Translations under genes and position numbers: made by a program | In this document: piece after piece, positions 1 through 8,942 of the stretch | Layout: each line of letters begins with the position of its first letter | Position numbering within the stretch: the stretch's first letter is position 1 | Assembly: GCA_963815135.1 (NCBI GenBank) | Contig: CAWFFO010000006.1 | Coordinates: 248,001 to 312,000 of the forward strand | Source: CAIWTU01 sp963815135 | GTDB lineage: Bacteria > Desulfobacterota > Desulfuromonadia > Geobacterales > Geobacteraceae | DNA: 64,000 nucleotides | Reading direction: 5' to 3' | The notes under the pieces: model-generated | Databases searched by the model: none | Seen by the model: only the letters and a program-made list of their open reading frames with translations | Told to the model about the DNA's origin: nothing

Positions 1-682
1 CAAGCAGGAGTCCCGGAACCGACGCCATGCCGCGGATATTCTGCGCCATTTCCATGGTGCCCGAACCGCAATTGGCGCCGATGACATCTGCTCCGGCTGC
101 GGAGAGTTCACGCGCAACCTGGCCGGCATCCATTCCGCCGGATGTTCGCCCTTTTTCCATGAAGGCCATGCAGGCGATAACCGGCAGTCCGGTTTCCTTC
201 GCTATTTCAAGGGCCGCCCTGATCTGTCTGATATCTGAAAAGGTTTCCAGGATGAACAGGTCGATGCCGCCCTCGGCGAGGGCCAGGATCTGCTCGCGGT
301 AGATGTCCCGCATTTCCGTCGCCGACAGCTCCGACTCCTCACCTTTAACCCTTGCCAGCGGGCCTACGGAGCCGGCAACGAATATATCCTTTCCCTTTGC
401 GGCACGGCGGGCCAGTTCCGCCCCACGGAGGTTTATGTCGCGCACCCGCTTTTCCAGCCCGATGGCCTTAAGCTTGGCATGGTTGGCTCCGAAAGTATTG
501 GTCTCAATCATCCGTGCGCCGGAGGCGATATATTCGGAGTGAAGCTGCATGACAAGTTCGGGCCGGACAAGGTTCAGGTGCTCGAAATTGGCTTCCAGGC
601 TGATTCCCATGCTGTACAGCATGGTACCTGTCGCGCCGTCGGCGACGATTATCTCATTTTGAATCGTTTCCAGAAAATTCAT
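1..682 (-). CDS. Homocysteine S-methyltransferase domain protein (5' part, runs off window edge)
   Basis: The gene is read leftward from an ATG at 682 and leaves the window with no stop, so only about 227 residues are visible. The start reads MNFLETIQNE followed by VADGATGTMLYSMGI, the usual opening of cobalamin-dependent methionine synthase and of the bifunctional homocysteine methyltransferase/methylenetetrahydrofolate reductase. The ETNTFGAN strand and the first zinc-ligand segment (GANCGSG) are present; the closing CC pair lies outside. The domain transfers a methyl group to homocysteine in methionine synthesis. The very short N-terminus before VADGATGTM fits the MetF-fused form, but MetH cannot be excluded without the rest of the gene. 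Confidence 0.85.
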   Translation of the reverse strand, partial: MNFLETIQNEIIVADGATGTMLYSMGISLEANFEHLNLVRPELVMQLHSEYIASGARMIETNTFGANHAKLKAIGLEKRVRDINLRGAELARRAAKGKDIFVAGSVGPLARVKGEESELSATEMRDIYREQILALAEGGIDLFILETFSDIRQIRAALEIAKETGLPVIACMAFMEKGRTSGGMDAGQVARELSAAGADVIGANCGSGTMEMAQNIRGMASVPGLLL

Positions 683-799
683 GTTGTAAACCTTTGACTA
701 AACATGGGGAGACAAAAAGTCACAAGTTTTCGTGGCCTTTTCATTTTAAAGCATATAAAATACAGGCCGAAAGCAAATCTACTGCATGGAGACCGACTG

Positions 800-1426
800 A
801 TGCAAGAACTGATAAAGTGGCTGCTGGCCACCATCCTTAAGTTAGGATATCCCGGCATATTCCTGCTGATGGGTATGGAGAGCTCCGTAATTCCCATTCC
901 CAGCGAGCTGGTGATGCCGCCAGCCGGTTACTGGGCGGCCGAGGGAAAGATGCACCTGGGCGTGGCCATTCTCTGCGGCACCATGGGCAGTCTCGTCGGC
1001 GCCTATATCAACTATTTCGTAGCCCGTCACCTGGGCAGGCCACTGTTACTGAAGTACGGCAGGTATGTCTGGATCAGCGAACATAAATTCGCCCGTGTCG
1101 AATCATTTTTCCTCAGGCACGGCGAAATTTCAACTTTCATCGGCAGGCTCATCCCCGTGGTGCGTCACCTGATTTCACTGCCTGCAGGACTTTCCGGAAT
1201 GAACCACCTGAAATTCTCGATCTATACCCTGCTTGGGGCAGGCATTTGGGTAACCGTTCTAACTTTGATTGGATATTTCATCGGCGAAAACCAGGAACTG
1301 ATATTGCGCTACTCTCACCATGCTCTTGTCGTTGTACTAATCTGCTGTGCTGTGCTGGTAGCAGTTTACGTCAAACTGTATAAGCGCAAAATAAGACTTA
1401 GTGACTCCGCCGAACAGGCGGAATAG
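800..1426 (+). CDS. DedA family membrane protein
   Basis: A 208-residue integral membrane protein of the DedA/SNARE-associated family, which in other bacteria acts in lipid (undecaprenyl-phosphate or phospholipid) flipping and in membrane-potential maintenance. Visible family marks are the early GMESSVIPIPSE segment, the re-entrant-loop glycines, and the GRLIPVVRHLISLPAG motif with its conserved arginines around residues 117-135. Four or five hydrophobic segments are evident and the C-terminus is basic. I chose the ATG at 800, preceded by GGAGA, over an in-frame ATG at 704 that would add 32 hydrophilic residues not typical of the family. Its exact substrate cannot be told from sequence. Confidence 0.85.
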   Translation: MQELIKWLLATILKLGYPGIFLLMGMESSVIPIPSELVMPPAGYWAAEGKMHLGVAILCGTMGSLVGAYINYFVARHLGRPLLLKYGRYVWISEHKFARVESFFLRHGEISTFIGRLIPVVRHLISLPAGLSGMNHLKFSIYTLLGAGIWVTVLTLIGYFIGENQELILRYSHHALVVVLICCAVLVAVYVKLYKRKIRLSDSAEQAE

Positions 1427-2093
1427 CACCCGCTGATTGAATAAATGTTCATTTTCAGCAACATTCCGCCGTTTTCCCGGAAAGTGACGTCCATTGTACG
1501 GTGGAAGCCACGCCAAAGTCAATCAGTATGGAATTTTGCCTCTATGCCGATGGCTGCATATTTATTACGAACCGGGCTATGAACTGATGAACCCGCTCAA
1601 TTAACATGGACATGACAAGCCCGAAGGTATTCATGATGTATTTGTATTGTCTACCGAGAGGTGATAAATGAATTGCTCTTGACAGCATGTGATTTCATTG
1701 TCCTTTTTGGCTACTAACTTCTTTATTTAATTAAATTTCTGATCTTTTCCTTTCGCTTTTTTCAGCACTCGTTGAATACCGGGCTCGTGCTGTCTCCCTC
1801 ATCGGAAATATTTCTTTCGCCTTTTTCCGCCATCCGTGTCTGCTTGAATTTCTTGACGTGAATCGATCTTAGGTTATTATAAATAGTCACCTTCCTTCTG
1901 TGAAGGACTCGGGTACAACCTTCATGCGCGGAAAACTCCGGCAGCCTACCCGGCTAAAAGGGTTGATGCTATTGATTGACCACATGGAAATTTTTCATCA
2001 ACGATCCATTGCGGTTTCTTCTTTATTCACGTTGATCAGCGTTGCCACGACGTTTGTATACAAATCTTTCAGGCAGGAAATTAGAGAGCAGAT
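1427..2093. other. Intergenic region upstream of the oxidase operon
   Basis: About 670 bases lie between dedA and coxB. The only signal I can support is the promoter at 1853-1880. Short open frames here, including a 65-codon one from 1900, lack a ribosome-binding site and family resemblance and are left out. The leader between promoter and coxB is therefore about 200 bases long. Confidence 0.5.
1853..1880 (+). promoter_or_regulatory. Sigma-70-like promoter of the cox/bc operon
   Basis: TTGACG (1853-1858) and TATTAT (1875-1880) are separated by 16 bases; each box matches the sigma-70 consensus at five of six positions. It is the best promoter in the gap before coxB and would give a leader of about 205 bases. 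Confidence 0.5.
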
Positions 2094-3026
2094 ATGAATT
2101 TCACATCAGTATTGAAACCGGGAACGCTCCAGGCTTCCGAAATACTCGGTTCGTTCTATATCATGCTCGGTGTCGCAGCTTTCATCTTTGCCGTTGTCGC
2201 CGGCCTGGTCATTTATTCCTCCGTCAGGTTCCGTCGCCGTGAGGGTGGACCGGAGCCGAAACAGTTTTCCGAAAACGTCAAACTGGAAGTCCTCTGGATT
2301 GCTGTCGCCACCGTAATCGTCATCGGGCTCTTTTTCGTCACGGTCAGGGTCATGTCCGTGGTGAATCCGCCGGTACTCGACCGCAAACCGGACCTGGTCG
2401 TGATTGCGCACCAGTGGTGGTGGGAACTCCATTATCCGCAGGCTGGAGTGACCACTGCCAACGAGGTTCACTTGCCGGTCGGCAGGCTTCAGCTTCTCAG
2501 GCTGATCTCCGACGATGTGGTGCATGATTTCTGGGTCCCGTCCCTGGGCAAAAAGGTCGATATCATCCCCGGCCATCCCAATCACCTTTGGATGACGATC
2601 GATCGGCCGGGAACCTATCTGGGCACCTGCGACGAGTTCTGCGGAGCCGAGCATGCCTGGATGAGGATCCGGGTTGTCGCGCAGACCCAGGATGATTTCG
2701 AAGCATGGCTCCGGCATCAGAAACAGCCTGCCTCGCCCCCGTCTCAGGTCCCGGCAATGAAAGGCGTCGGTGTCTACATGCAAAAGAACTGCATCAACTG
2801 CCACTCCATAACCGGACTCATAACAAGGGGGCGCGTTGCTCCCGACCTTACCCATCTGGCAGACAGGGACACCCTGGCTTCGGGGGTGTTTGCCAACACG
2901 CCGGCAAACCTGGCCAGGTGGCTGAAGAACCCCCAGGCTGTAAAGCCGGGCTGCAACATGCCTGACCTTCATCTTTCCGACGAAGACGTAACATACCTGG
3001 TGGCATATCTGGGAGGATTGAAATGA
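2094..3026 (+). CDS. coxB: Cytochrome c oxidase subunit II fused to cytochrome c (caa3 type)
   Basis: Subunit II of an aa3/caa3 oxidase, 310 residues. Two transmembrane helices (about 20-42 and 65-88) anchor a periplasmic cupredoxin domain whose binuclear CuA ligands are all visible: H144 in VVHDFWVP, then C179, E181, C183, H187 and M190 in CDEFCGAEHAWM. A C-terminal cytochrome c domain follows with heme motif CINCH (233-237) and a distal methionine near CNMPDLH. The fused heme domain lets the enzyme accept electrons without a separate soluble cytochrome c. It is the first gene of the operon and overlaps coxA by four bases. No lipobox is seen; the N-terminus appears to act as an uncleaved anchor. 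Confidence 0.95.
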   Translation: MNFTSVLKPGTLQASEILGSFYIMLGVAAFIFAVVAGLVIYSSVRFRRREGGPEPKQFSENVKLEVLWIAVATVIVIGLFFVTVRVMSVVNPPVLDRKPDLVVIAHQWWWELHYPQAGVTTANEVHLPVGRLQLLRLISDDVVHDFWVPSLGKKVDIIPGHPNHLWMTIDRPGTYLGTCDEFCGAEHAWMRIRVVAQTQDDFEAWLRHQKQPASPPSQVPAMKGVGVYMQKNCINCHSITGLITRGRVAPDLTHLADRDTLASGVFANTPANLARWLKNPQAVKPGCNMPDLHLSDEDVTYLVAYLGGLK

Positions 3027-4720
3027 TTGGTGAAACCGCTGCCCCGGAAAAAGCCGGCAGCATATTTGAAGTCAGTGAATACAGGGGCCTGTTGAGCTGG
3101 CTCACATCCGTCGACCACAAACAGATCGGCATCATGTACTTCGTCACTTCGCTGGTGTTTTTCCTGGTGGCTATTACCGAAGCGATGATCATGCGCACCC
3201 AGCTCATCAGGCCGAACAATCACTGGCTGTCTCCCGAAACCTACAACCAGATTTTCACCATGCATGGAACGACCATGATATTCCTCGTGGTGATGCCGAT
3301 GCTGATCGGTTTCATGACCTATTTCACACCCCTGATGATCGGCGCAAGGGATCTGGCGTTCCCGAGGATGAACGCTCTCGGCTACTGGCTGTACCTGATG
3401 GGGGGACTGCTTTTGTATTTCAGCTTTTTCGCCGGCGGCGCTCCGGCTGTGGGCTGGTTCGCCTATGCACCCCTGACCGAGGTCAACTACACCATGAGCA
3501 AATATATGGTGGGCACCGGCGTGGACTATTGGGTTATCGGCCTGCTTCTGGCAGGGACCGGGACCATAATGACTTCCATTAACGTTATCGTCACCATCGC
3601 TGCCCTGCGCGCTCCGGATATGAAGCTGACCCGACTTCCGCTGTTTGTCTGGATGTCGGCGGTCAACTCCTTTCTCATGCTCCTTGCCCTGCCGGCTCTG
3701 AATGCCGCGCTGATTATGCTGTTCATGGACCGGCAGCTGAACGCCCTATTTTTTGTCCCGGCAGCCGGAGGCAAGCCACTGCTCTGGCAGCATTATTTCT
3801 GGTTTTTCGGTCATCCCGAGGTCTATATCCTCATCCTGCCCGGGTTCGGGATAATATCAGAGGTGATCCCGGTCTTTTCCCGCAAGCCGATCTTCGGTTA
3901 CGCCTTCATGACGGTTGCCACCGTGGCGATCGCTTTTCTCAGCTTCGGGGTCTGGGCACATCATATGTTCACCACCGGCATGGGTTTTACCATCTATTAC
4001 GTCTTCGCCCTTGCCAGCATGCTGATCGCCGTGCCCACCGGGATCAAGATCTTCAACTGGATAGCCACCATGTGGGGCGGTTCGATCCGCTTCGATACCG
4101 CCATGCTGTTCTCCGTCGCCTTTATAATCCAGTTCACCATCGGCGGGCTGAGCGGTGTCGCTTTTGCTACCATCCCCATTGACTGGGCCCTCACGGACAG
4201 CTATTTCGTCGTTGCCCATTTTCACTATACGCTGCTGGGAGGAACCATCTTCACCGTGATGGCGGGATTTTATTACTGGTACCCGAAAGTCACCGGCCGC
4301 ATGCTGTCCGAAAAACTGGGCAGGATCCAGTTCTGGCTTATGGTCATAGGCTTCAACGGCACTTTTTTCATCCTTCACTTCGCGGGGCTCGCGGGCATGC
4401 CGCGCAGGGTCTTCACTTACCCGGATCTGCCGCATCTTGCCAATATAAACCTGATATCCACTCTCTTTGCATACGTTCTGGCCGTGGGATTTCTGGTTTT
4501 TTTCGTCAACCTGATTGTCAGCCTGCGCAATGGAAAGCCGGCCGGGGACAACCCGTGGGGCGGCTGGACTCTGGAATGGGCGACATCGTCTCCACCGCCG
4601 CCACACAATTTCGAGCGTATTCCGCCCATACGCAGCCTCAGGCCGTTGCGTGACCTGGAAAAATCCGGAAGTGGTCGAACTGTGACAGCAGTTTCGGCCG
4701 GAACGGAGGCCGACATATGA
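3023..4720 (+). CDS. coxA: Cytochrome c oxidase subunit I
   Basis: Catalytic heme-copper subunit, 565 residues, about 12 transmembrane helices. Ligand motifs are complete: HGTTMIF (heme a), WFFGHPEVYIL (CuB histidine and the cross-linked tyrosine), VWAHHMF (two CuB histidines) and VAHFHYTLLGG (heme a3 and heme a histidines). The glutamate region before the CuB histidine reads as an A-type oxidase. The enzyme reduces oxygen to water and pumps protons. The start overlaps the coxB stop (ATGA) and the end overlaps coxC in the same way, so the three subunits are translationally coupled. Confidence 0.96.
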   Translation: MIGETAAPEKAGSIFEVSEYRGLLSWLTSVDHKQIGIMYFVTSLVFFLVAITEAMIMRTQLIRPNNHWLSPETYNQIFTMHGTTMIFLVVMPMLIGFMTYFTPLMIGARDLAFPRMNALGYWLYLMGGLLLYFSFFAGGAPAVGWFAYAPLTEVNYTMSKYMVGTGVDYWVIGLLLAGTGTIMTSINVIVTIAALRAPDMKLTRLPLFVWMSAVNSFLMLLALPALNAALIMLFMDRQLNALFFVPAAGGKPLLWQHYFWFFGHPEVYILILPGFGIISEVIPVFSRKPIFGYAFMTVATVAIAFLSFGVWAHHMFTTGMGFTIYYVFALASMLIAVPTGIKIFNWIATMWGGSIRFDTAMLFSVAFIIQFTIGGLSGVAFATIPIDWALTDSYFVVAHFHYTLLGGTIFTVMAGFYYWYPKVTGRMLSEKLGRIQFWLMVIGFNGTFFILHFAGLAGMPRRVFTYPDLPHLANINLISTLFAYVLAVGFLVFFVNLIVSLRNGKPAGDNPWGGWTLEWATSSPPPPHNFERIPPIRSLRPLRDLEKSGSGRTVTAVSAGTEADI

Positions 4721-5265
4721 GCAAAATCAGGCTGTCCATGCTGCTTTTCGTTGCTTCCGAATCGGTATTTTTCATTCTGCTGATCATCGCTTACGTGGTC
4801 TACCACAGGACCTCGCCAAGTGCCGTCGACGCGTCCCGATACCTGGATATTCCAAGGACCGCCGTATTCACGGCATCCCTGGTCAGCAGCAGCATCACCA
4901 TGTGGCAGGCCGGCGTAAATTTCAGGAGCGGCAGGCGCCGGTGGGCGTTGGGCTGGCTTCTGGCCACCGTTGCCCTGGGAGCGGTGTTTCTGGCCGGGCA
5001 AGGGAGTGAATACGCTTCCTTGATCCACCGGAATGTGACCATCAGCCGGGACCTGTTCGGTACCACTTTCTTCACCCTTACCGGCTTTCACGGCCTCCAC
5101 GTTTTTATCGGACTCATCATGCTTTTCACCCTTTTCGGTGTCGAGCTGAAACAGGGCACAGGATACCGGGCCGAAGCCGTGGAAGCCGTTTCGATCTATT
5201 GGCACTTCGTCGACGTAGTCTGGATGGTCATCTTTCCGACTGTCTACCTCTGGGTGTTGCGATGA
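4717..5265 (+). CDS. coxC: Cytochrome c oxidase subunit III
   Basis: A 182-residue membrane subunit of the heme-copper oxidase with five apparent helices, shorter than the seven-helix mitochondrial form and like other bacterial caa3 subunit III proteins. Family marks are SESVFFILLIIAY near the start, FTLTGFHGLHVFIGL in the middle and YWHFVDVVWMVIFPTVYL at the end. It stabilises subunit I and its proton path. Start and stop overlap neighbours by four bases (ATGA), placing it firmly in the operon. Confidence 0.93.
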   Translation: MSKIRLSMLLFVASESVFFILLIIAYVVYHRTSPSAVDASRYLDIPRTAVFTASLVSSSITMWQAGVNFRSGRRRWALGWLLATVALGAVFLAGQGSEYASLIHRNVTISRDLFGTTFFTLTGFHGLHVFIGLIMLFTLFGVELKQGTGYRAEAVEAVSIYWHFVDVVWMVIFPTVYLWVLR

Positions 5266-6071
5266 CCTCCGGGCAGCTTTTCCTGCAGGCATGGGATCTG
5301 GAGCCTACGGTAATCATCGGATGCGCGGTGCTTCTTGTTGCTTACCTGTGGATGGTCCGCTTTCGCTTTGACGGCAAGACGGCTTTTTTCGCCTCGGGTG
5401 TGCTGCTCATGCTGCTGACCCTGATCGGGCCGCTGGATTTCCTCGGCGACGGATACCTGTTCAGTGCCCACATGCTGGAACATATCCTGCTCGAGCTGGC
5501 CGTGCCGCCGCTGCTTCTGCTCGGCATCCCGTCCGGACCGGTCCGATCGCTGCTGTCCGTGAGCATGGCGGCAAAAGCTGAGCAATTCCTCCGCAGGCCG
5601 GCTGTAGCCCTGCTGCTGGCGGTGGGAACTCTGTGGCTGTGGCATCTGCCCGCTCTGTATAATGCCGCCCTGGACAGTGAAGGCATCCATGCCGTGCAGC
5701 ACCTGAGCATGCTGGTAACCGGGACCGTATTCTGGTGGCCCGTTTTCACTCCTTTGCCGGAGCATCGTATTTCTCCCGTCGCCGGGTTCATCTATATTTT
5801 CCTGGCCGCTTCAGCCAACATGATTCTGGGAATATTGCTGACTTTCTCACCATTGGGATATTATCCCACGTACATGCGTTCCACCGACGGCACCGGTATT
5901 TTTCATTTCATCCGGACTGTCTGGGAACTTGACCCCCAGTCCGACCTCAATCTCGGCGGTATGTTCATGTGGATAGTCGGCGGACTGCTGTATTTCACGG
6001 CTATGATAACTGTTTTCAGCCGTCTGTTCCAAAACCCGGACGAACAGGGTGAAGACGAAGTGACAGAGTAG
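5262..6071 (+). CDS. ctaG: CtaG-type (caa3_CtaG) cytochrome oxidase assembly membrane protein
   Basis: A 269-residue protein with about seven hydrophobic helices, resembling the Bacillus CtaG family (caa3 oxidase assembly), which is unrelated to the Cox11-type protein of the same name. Diagnostic segments are SAHMLEHILLELAVPPLLLLG, LWLWHLPALYNAAL, VQHLSMLVTGTVFWWPVF and a late NLGGMFMWIVGGL. Conserved histidines in membrane segments suggest copper handling. The ATG at 5262 overlaps the coxC stop; the frame stays open for 21 codons upstream inside coxC, but the overlapping start fits the operon pattern. It probably helps insert copper or assemble subunit I. Confidence 0.85.
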   Translation: MTSGQLFLQAWDLEPTVIIGCAVLLVAYLWMVRFRFDGKTAFFASGVLLMLLTLIGPLDFLGDGYLFSAHMLEHILLELAVPPLLLLGIPSGPVRSLLSVSMAAKAEQFLRRPAVALLLAVGTLWLWHLPALYNAALDSEGIHAVQHLSMLVTGTVFWWPVFTPLPEHRISPVAGFIYIFLAASANMILGILLTFSPLGYYPTYMRSTDGTGIFHFIRTVWELDPQSDLNLGGMFMWIVGGLLYFTAMITVFSRLFQNPDEQGEDEVTE

Positions 6072-6084
6072 GGAGGACTTTTTG

Positions 6085-6339
6085 ATGCAAGACAGCAGTG
6101 AAAACGTTTCCGTCGCCGGAGAAGTCTCAAAGGAAGGCGGTCAAGAGAACCTGGAAGGATGGAATATCCCTAAACCCGGGGTTATTCCCCCTCCCACCTA
6201 TTGGCCTTTCGTGCTTTCCCTCGGCGCAACATTAATGGGGTTCGGGGTTCTGACATCGTACCTGATCAGCCTGGCGGGACTGGTGCTCTTTGTCCTTGCC
6301 ATAGTCAAGTGGGTGGGAGAGATGTGTCGTGAGCAATGA
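6085..6339 (+). CDS. Small two-helix membrane protein of the oxidase operon
   Basis: An 84-residue protein with a hydrophilic N-terminal third, then PPPTYWPFVLSLGATLM and two hydrophobic helices ending in a short charged tail. The layout resembles small accessory subunits IV of bacterial oxidases, but I cannot name a family. The ATG at 6085 sits seven bases after GGAGG; a TTG one codon earlier is less likely. It overlaps the Rieske gene by 11 bases. Its place between oxidase and bc-type genes suggests a role in the combined complex. Confidence 0.75.
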   Translation: MQDSSENVSVAGEVSKEGGQENLEGWNIPKPGVIPPPTYWPFVLSLGATLMGFGVLTSYLISLAGLVLFVLAIVKWVGEMCREQ

Positions 6340-6832
6340 TAATAGCAGCTTGGCTGACCGGGGCAGGCGCAGTTTCCTGACCTGGCTGAGCCTGGGCGCC
6401 GGGTCCCTGGTGGCGGTCGCAGCCGGATTGCCCGTTATCGGGTACATATTGGCCCCGGTTTCCCGAAAGTCGCCCCATGACTGGGTGACGGTGGGTCAGG
6501 TTGACCGGTTCGAGGTCGGGGATACGGTTCTCGTCTCCTTCGAAAATCCGGCGGCAATGCCCTGGGCGGGAGTGACGGCCAGAACCGGGGCCTGGCTGCG
6601 CAGGGTTGGAGAGAAAGAATTTATCGCCTTTGTTCTCAATTGCTCTCATCTGGGTTGTCCGGTGCGATGGGAGCCCGAATCGAAACTTTTCATGTGTCCA
6701 TGCCACGGCGGTGTGTATTATGAAGACGGGACTGTTGCGGCTGGCCCGCCACCCATGCCTTTGAAGCGTTTCAAAGTCAGAGTGCGCGACGGGCGGGTGG
6801 AGCTGGACAGCCGGCCGGTACCCATCACCTGA
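6329..6832 (+). CDS. Rieske 2Fe-2S protein
   Basis: A 167-residue iron-sulfur subunit. A twin-arginine signal-anchor (GRRSFLTWLSLGAG) precedes one hydrophobic helix. The cluster ligands are C105-x-H107 in CSHLGC and C123-x-x-H126 in CPCHGG; both box cysteines of the disulfide (C110, C125) are present. It takes electrons from quinol at the cytochrome b Qo site and should pass them to a c-type heme. The start is a GTG at 6329, inside the end of the previous gene. At about 17 kDa it has the size of cytochrome bc/b6f Rieske subunits. Confidence 0.93.
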   Translation: MSNDNSSLADRGRRSFLTWLSLGAGSLVAVAAGLPVIGYILAPVSRKSPHDWVTVGQVDRFEVGDTVLVSFENPAAMPWAGVTARTGAWLRRVGEKEFIAFVLNCSHLGCPVRWEPESKLFMCPCHGGVYYEDGTVAAGPPPMPLKRFKVRVRDGRVELDSRPVPIT

Positions 6833-6852
6833 GATCGGAGAGGAAAAACAGG

Positions 6853-8289
6853 ATGAAACAGCTGAAAATTCTCCTGCAATGGCTGAACGACCGTACCGGC
6901 CTCGGAGACCTGATCGGGCCGATGGCCGTTCATCCGGTCCCGCCCGGAGCCCGGTGGAAATATGTTTTCGGCAGCGCGGCCCTGGCTGCTTTCATACTGC
7001 AGGTGGTCACCGGAATCGCCTTGGCGACAAGCTATGTTTCTTCAACCGGCGGAGCTTATCAAAGCCTGCAGTATATCACCGATAAAGCCCCGCTGGGAGC
7101 GATCCTGAGAGGCATGCATTACTGGGGCGCAACGGCCATGGTGGTCATGGTCGGCATTCATCTCCTCAGAGTTTTCCTGACCGGCAGCTTCAAGTTCCCG
7201 CGGGAAATGAACTGGATCAGCGGCGTACTGCTGCTCGGACTCACCCTGGCACTTGCTTTCAGCGGTCAGATATTGCGCTGGGACCAGAACGCGGTATGGT
7301 CGCTCGTGGTGGGGGCCGAGCAGGCGGGCCGCGTCCCCCTGATCGGCCCCTGGCTTGCCCATTTTATCATGGGGGGGGATGTGGTGGGGGCCTATACCCT
7401 GAGCCGCGTTTTCTCCGTCCACGTCTTTGTCCTGCCGATCCTTCTGGCGGCAATTGTCGGCCTGCACCTGCACCTGGTGCTGCGCAACGGTGTTTCCGAG
7501 CCTCCCGAGGCGGGGTGCCCGGTGGAACCCGCGACCTACCGTTCGGAGTACCATGATATGCTGTTGAAGAAAGGGGTTCCGTTCTGGCCTGAAGCAGCCT
7601 GGCGGGATTCCGTATTCGCACTTGTCGTAACCCTGGCTGTACTGCTGCTTGCCTGCGTGGTCGGTCCCGCGGCGCTCGACAACCCTCCCGATCCGTCCCT
7701 GATCAATGCGCTGCCCCGTCCGGACTGGTATTTCTGGTGGTATTTCTCCCTCCTGGCCCTGCTGCCCCACAGCCTCGAGGACTATGTCATGACTTTGCTC
7801 CCTTTACTGGCCGGGATTATTCTGATTTGCGTCCCGCTTGCGAGCAACCGCGGGGAGCGGCATCCGGCGCGAAGGCCTTTGGCAGTCGGGATCGTGGTGT
7901 TTATAATCGCTGTCATAGCCGCCCTGACTCTGGCCGGATGGAAGGAAAACTGGTCCCCCCGCTTCGATGCCTCTCCCCTGACCCCGAAAATTGTCGGTGC
8001 GTCATCCGGGGAGGTTTACGAGGGCGCGATGGTATTCAATACGAAAGGTTGCCTTTACTGCCATGCCATTGACGGCCATGGCGGAAAGAGGGGGCCTGAC
8101 CTGACCTGGGTGGCGGACCGTCTTACCCTCGACCAGATGACCCTGCGCATCCTGAACGGGGCATATAATATGCCGGTATACGGCGGCATCCTGACCTCCA
8201 CGGAGACAGAGGACCTGTTGGAATTTTTGAAGACCCGAAAGAAATCGGGGTTCGCGGTTGGCGAAAACGGAATCGACGAAAATGAGTAG
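6853..8289 (+). CDS. Cytochrome b (bc-type complex) fused to cytochrome c domain
   Basis: A 478-residue fusion. The N-terminal part is a cytochrome b with paired heme histidines in MHYWGATAMVVMVGIHLLR and FSVHVFVLP...GLHLHLVL. The C-terminal part carries the Qo-site motif PDWYFWW; the PDWY variant of PEWY is usually linked to low-potential menaquinol. After the last helices, a periplasmic cytochrome c domain contains CLYCH near residue 400 and a likely distal methionine in GAYNMPVYGG. With the Rieske protein it forms a minimal quinol-cytochrome c reductase, and no cytochrome c1 gene accompanies it. It is the last gene of the operon. Confidence 0.93.
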   Translation: MKQLKILLQWLNDRTGLGDLIGPMAVHPVPPGARWKYVFGSAALAAFILQVVTGIALATSYVSSTGGAYQSLQYITDKAPLGAILRGMHYWGATAMVVMVGIHLLRVFLTGSFKFPREMNWISGVLLLGLTLALAFSGQILRWDQNAVWSLVVGAEQAGRVPLIGPWLAHFIMGGDVVGAYTLSRVFSVHVFVLPILLAAIVGLHLHLVLRNGVSEPPEAGCPVEPATYRSEYHDMLLKKGVPFWPEAAWRDSVFALVVTLAVLLLACVVGPAALDNPPDPSLINALPRPDWYFWWYFSLLALLPHSLEDYVMTLLPLLAGIILICVPLASNRGERHPARRPLAVGIVVFIIAVIAALTLAGWKENWSPRFDASPLTPKIVGASSGEVYEGAMVFNTKGCLYCHAIDGHGGKRGPDLTWVADRLTLDQMTLRILNGAYNMPVYGGILTSTETEDLLEFLKTRKKSGFAVGENGIDENE

Positions 8290-8297
8290 CTTCCACC

Positions 8298-8678
8298 CTA
8301 CGGTCTTCCGGGCAAAATCGGGATTACCTTGCAGGCGGCGATCGATTTGCGGGCCAGGTCACCATCTTTCACCTTTCCCTCCACGACCAGCGCCTCCAGG
8401 TTGTTTCTGTCCATGGCACGGATAATCTTTACTTTTCCCACCTCGATGTACGCTTTCTGCTCCAACCTGTATACCGACACGACCTCATCGATGCAGAACA
8501 TATTAATCGCTACCTGGGGCCCCGCGTAATACAGGCGCACCTTGTCTCCGGCTGTCATGTTGATTTCAGCCTTGATTCCCTGCTTCAATACCGCATGTTC
8601 GCAGCCCGGCAAAGCAAGACTCAGTGCGATTACCGCACCGAGCAGGCACACGGTCTTTCCGCACATCCTGGTTAGCAT
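8298..8678 (-). CDS. Small predicted lipoprotein
   Basis: About 126 residues, convergent with the cytochrome operon. A signal peptide with a lipobox-like LALPGC points to a lipid-anchored envelope protein. The mature part has a pattern of beta-strands (AGDKVRLYYAGPQVAINM, VSVYRLEQKAYIEVGKVKII) and two further cysteines. I do not recognise a family. The start is uncertain: ATG at 8678 and GTG at 8690 are both possible; AAGGGG lies immediately before the GTG, about 11 bases before the ATG. An extended -10 promoter lies upstream. Confidence 0.65.
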   Translation of the reverse strand: MLTRMCGKTVCLLGAVIALSLALPGCEHAVLKQGIKAEINMTAGDKVRLYYAGPQVAINMFCIDEVVSVYRLEQKAYIEVGKVKIIRAMDRNNLEALVVEGKVKDGDLARKSIAACKVIPILPGRP

Positions 8679-8734
8679 AAAAGACAACACCCCTTTTCAT
8701 ATGTCGGATTTCTTAACCTCACTCTCTTGAATTA

Positions 8735-8743
8735 ATTATAGCA
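8735..8743 (-). promoter_or_regulatory. Extended -10 promoter for the lipoprotein gene
   Basis: Read on the minus strand, TGCTATAAT is a perfect extended -10 element about 45-60 bases before the lipoprotein start. No good -35 box is seen, as is common with extended -10 promoters. Confidence 0.5.
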
Positions 8744-8942
8744 CAATCAGCTGGGCGGATTGGATGGAGGTGTCGTCTCGACTTATGAACACTGATCACT
8801 TACTCTTATCGCCGATTTCCCGTCGGCCGCATGCTCTCGGCCGCCTGACTGGTTTTTCAGTCCCGGCGTGAGGTGATCAAATCCGGCAGCTGTCAGTTAT
8901 AAAGTATGATAATCTTTCGAAGGCGTGATTATTCTTTGGTAT

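Noticed and set aside
1900..2097. 65-codon open frame before coxB
   Set aside because: No ribosome-binding site, no family features, lies within the probable leader.
2106..2972. Long antisense frames across the cox operon and other GC-rich genes
   Set aside because: Typical mirror frames of GC-rich coding sequence; the sense frames have complete catalytic motifs.
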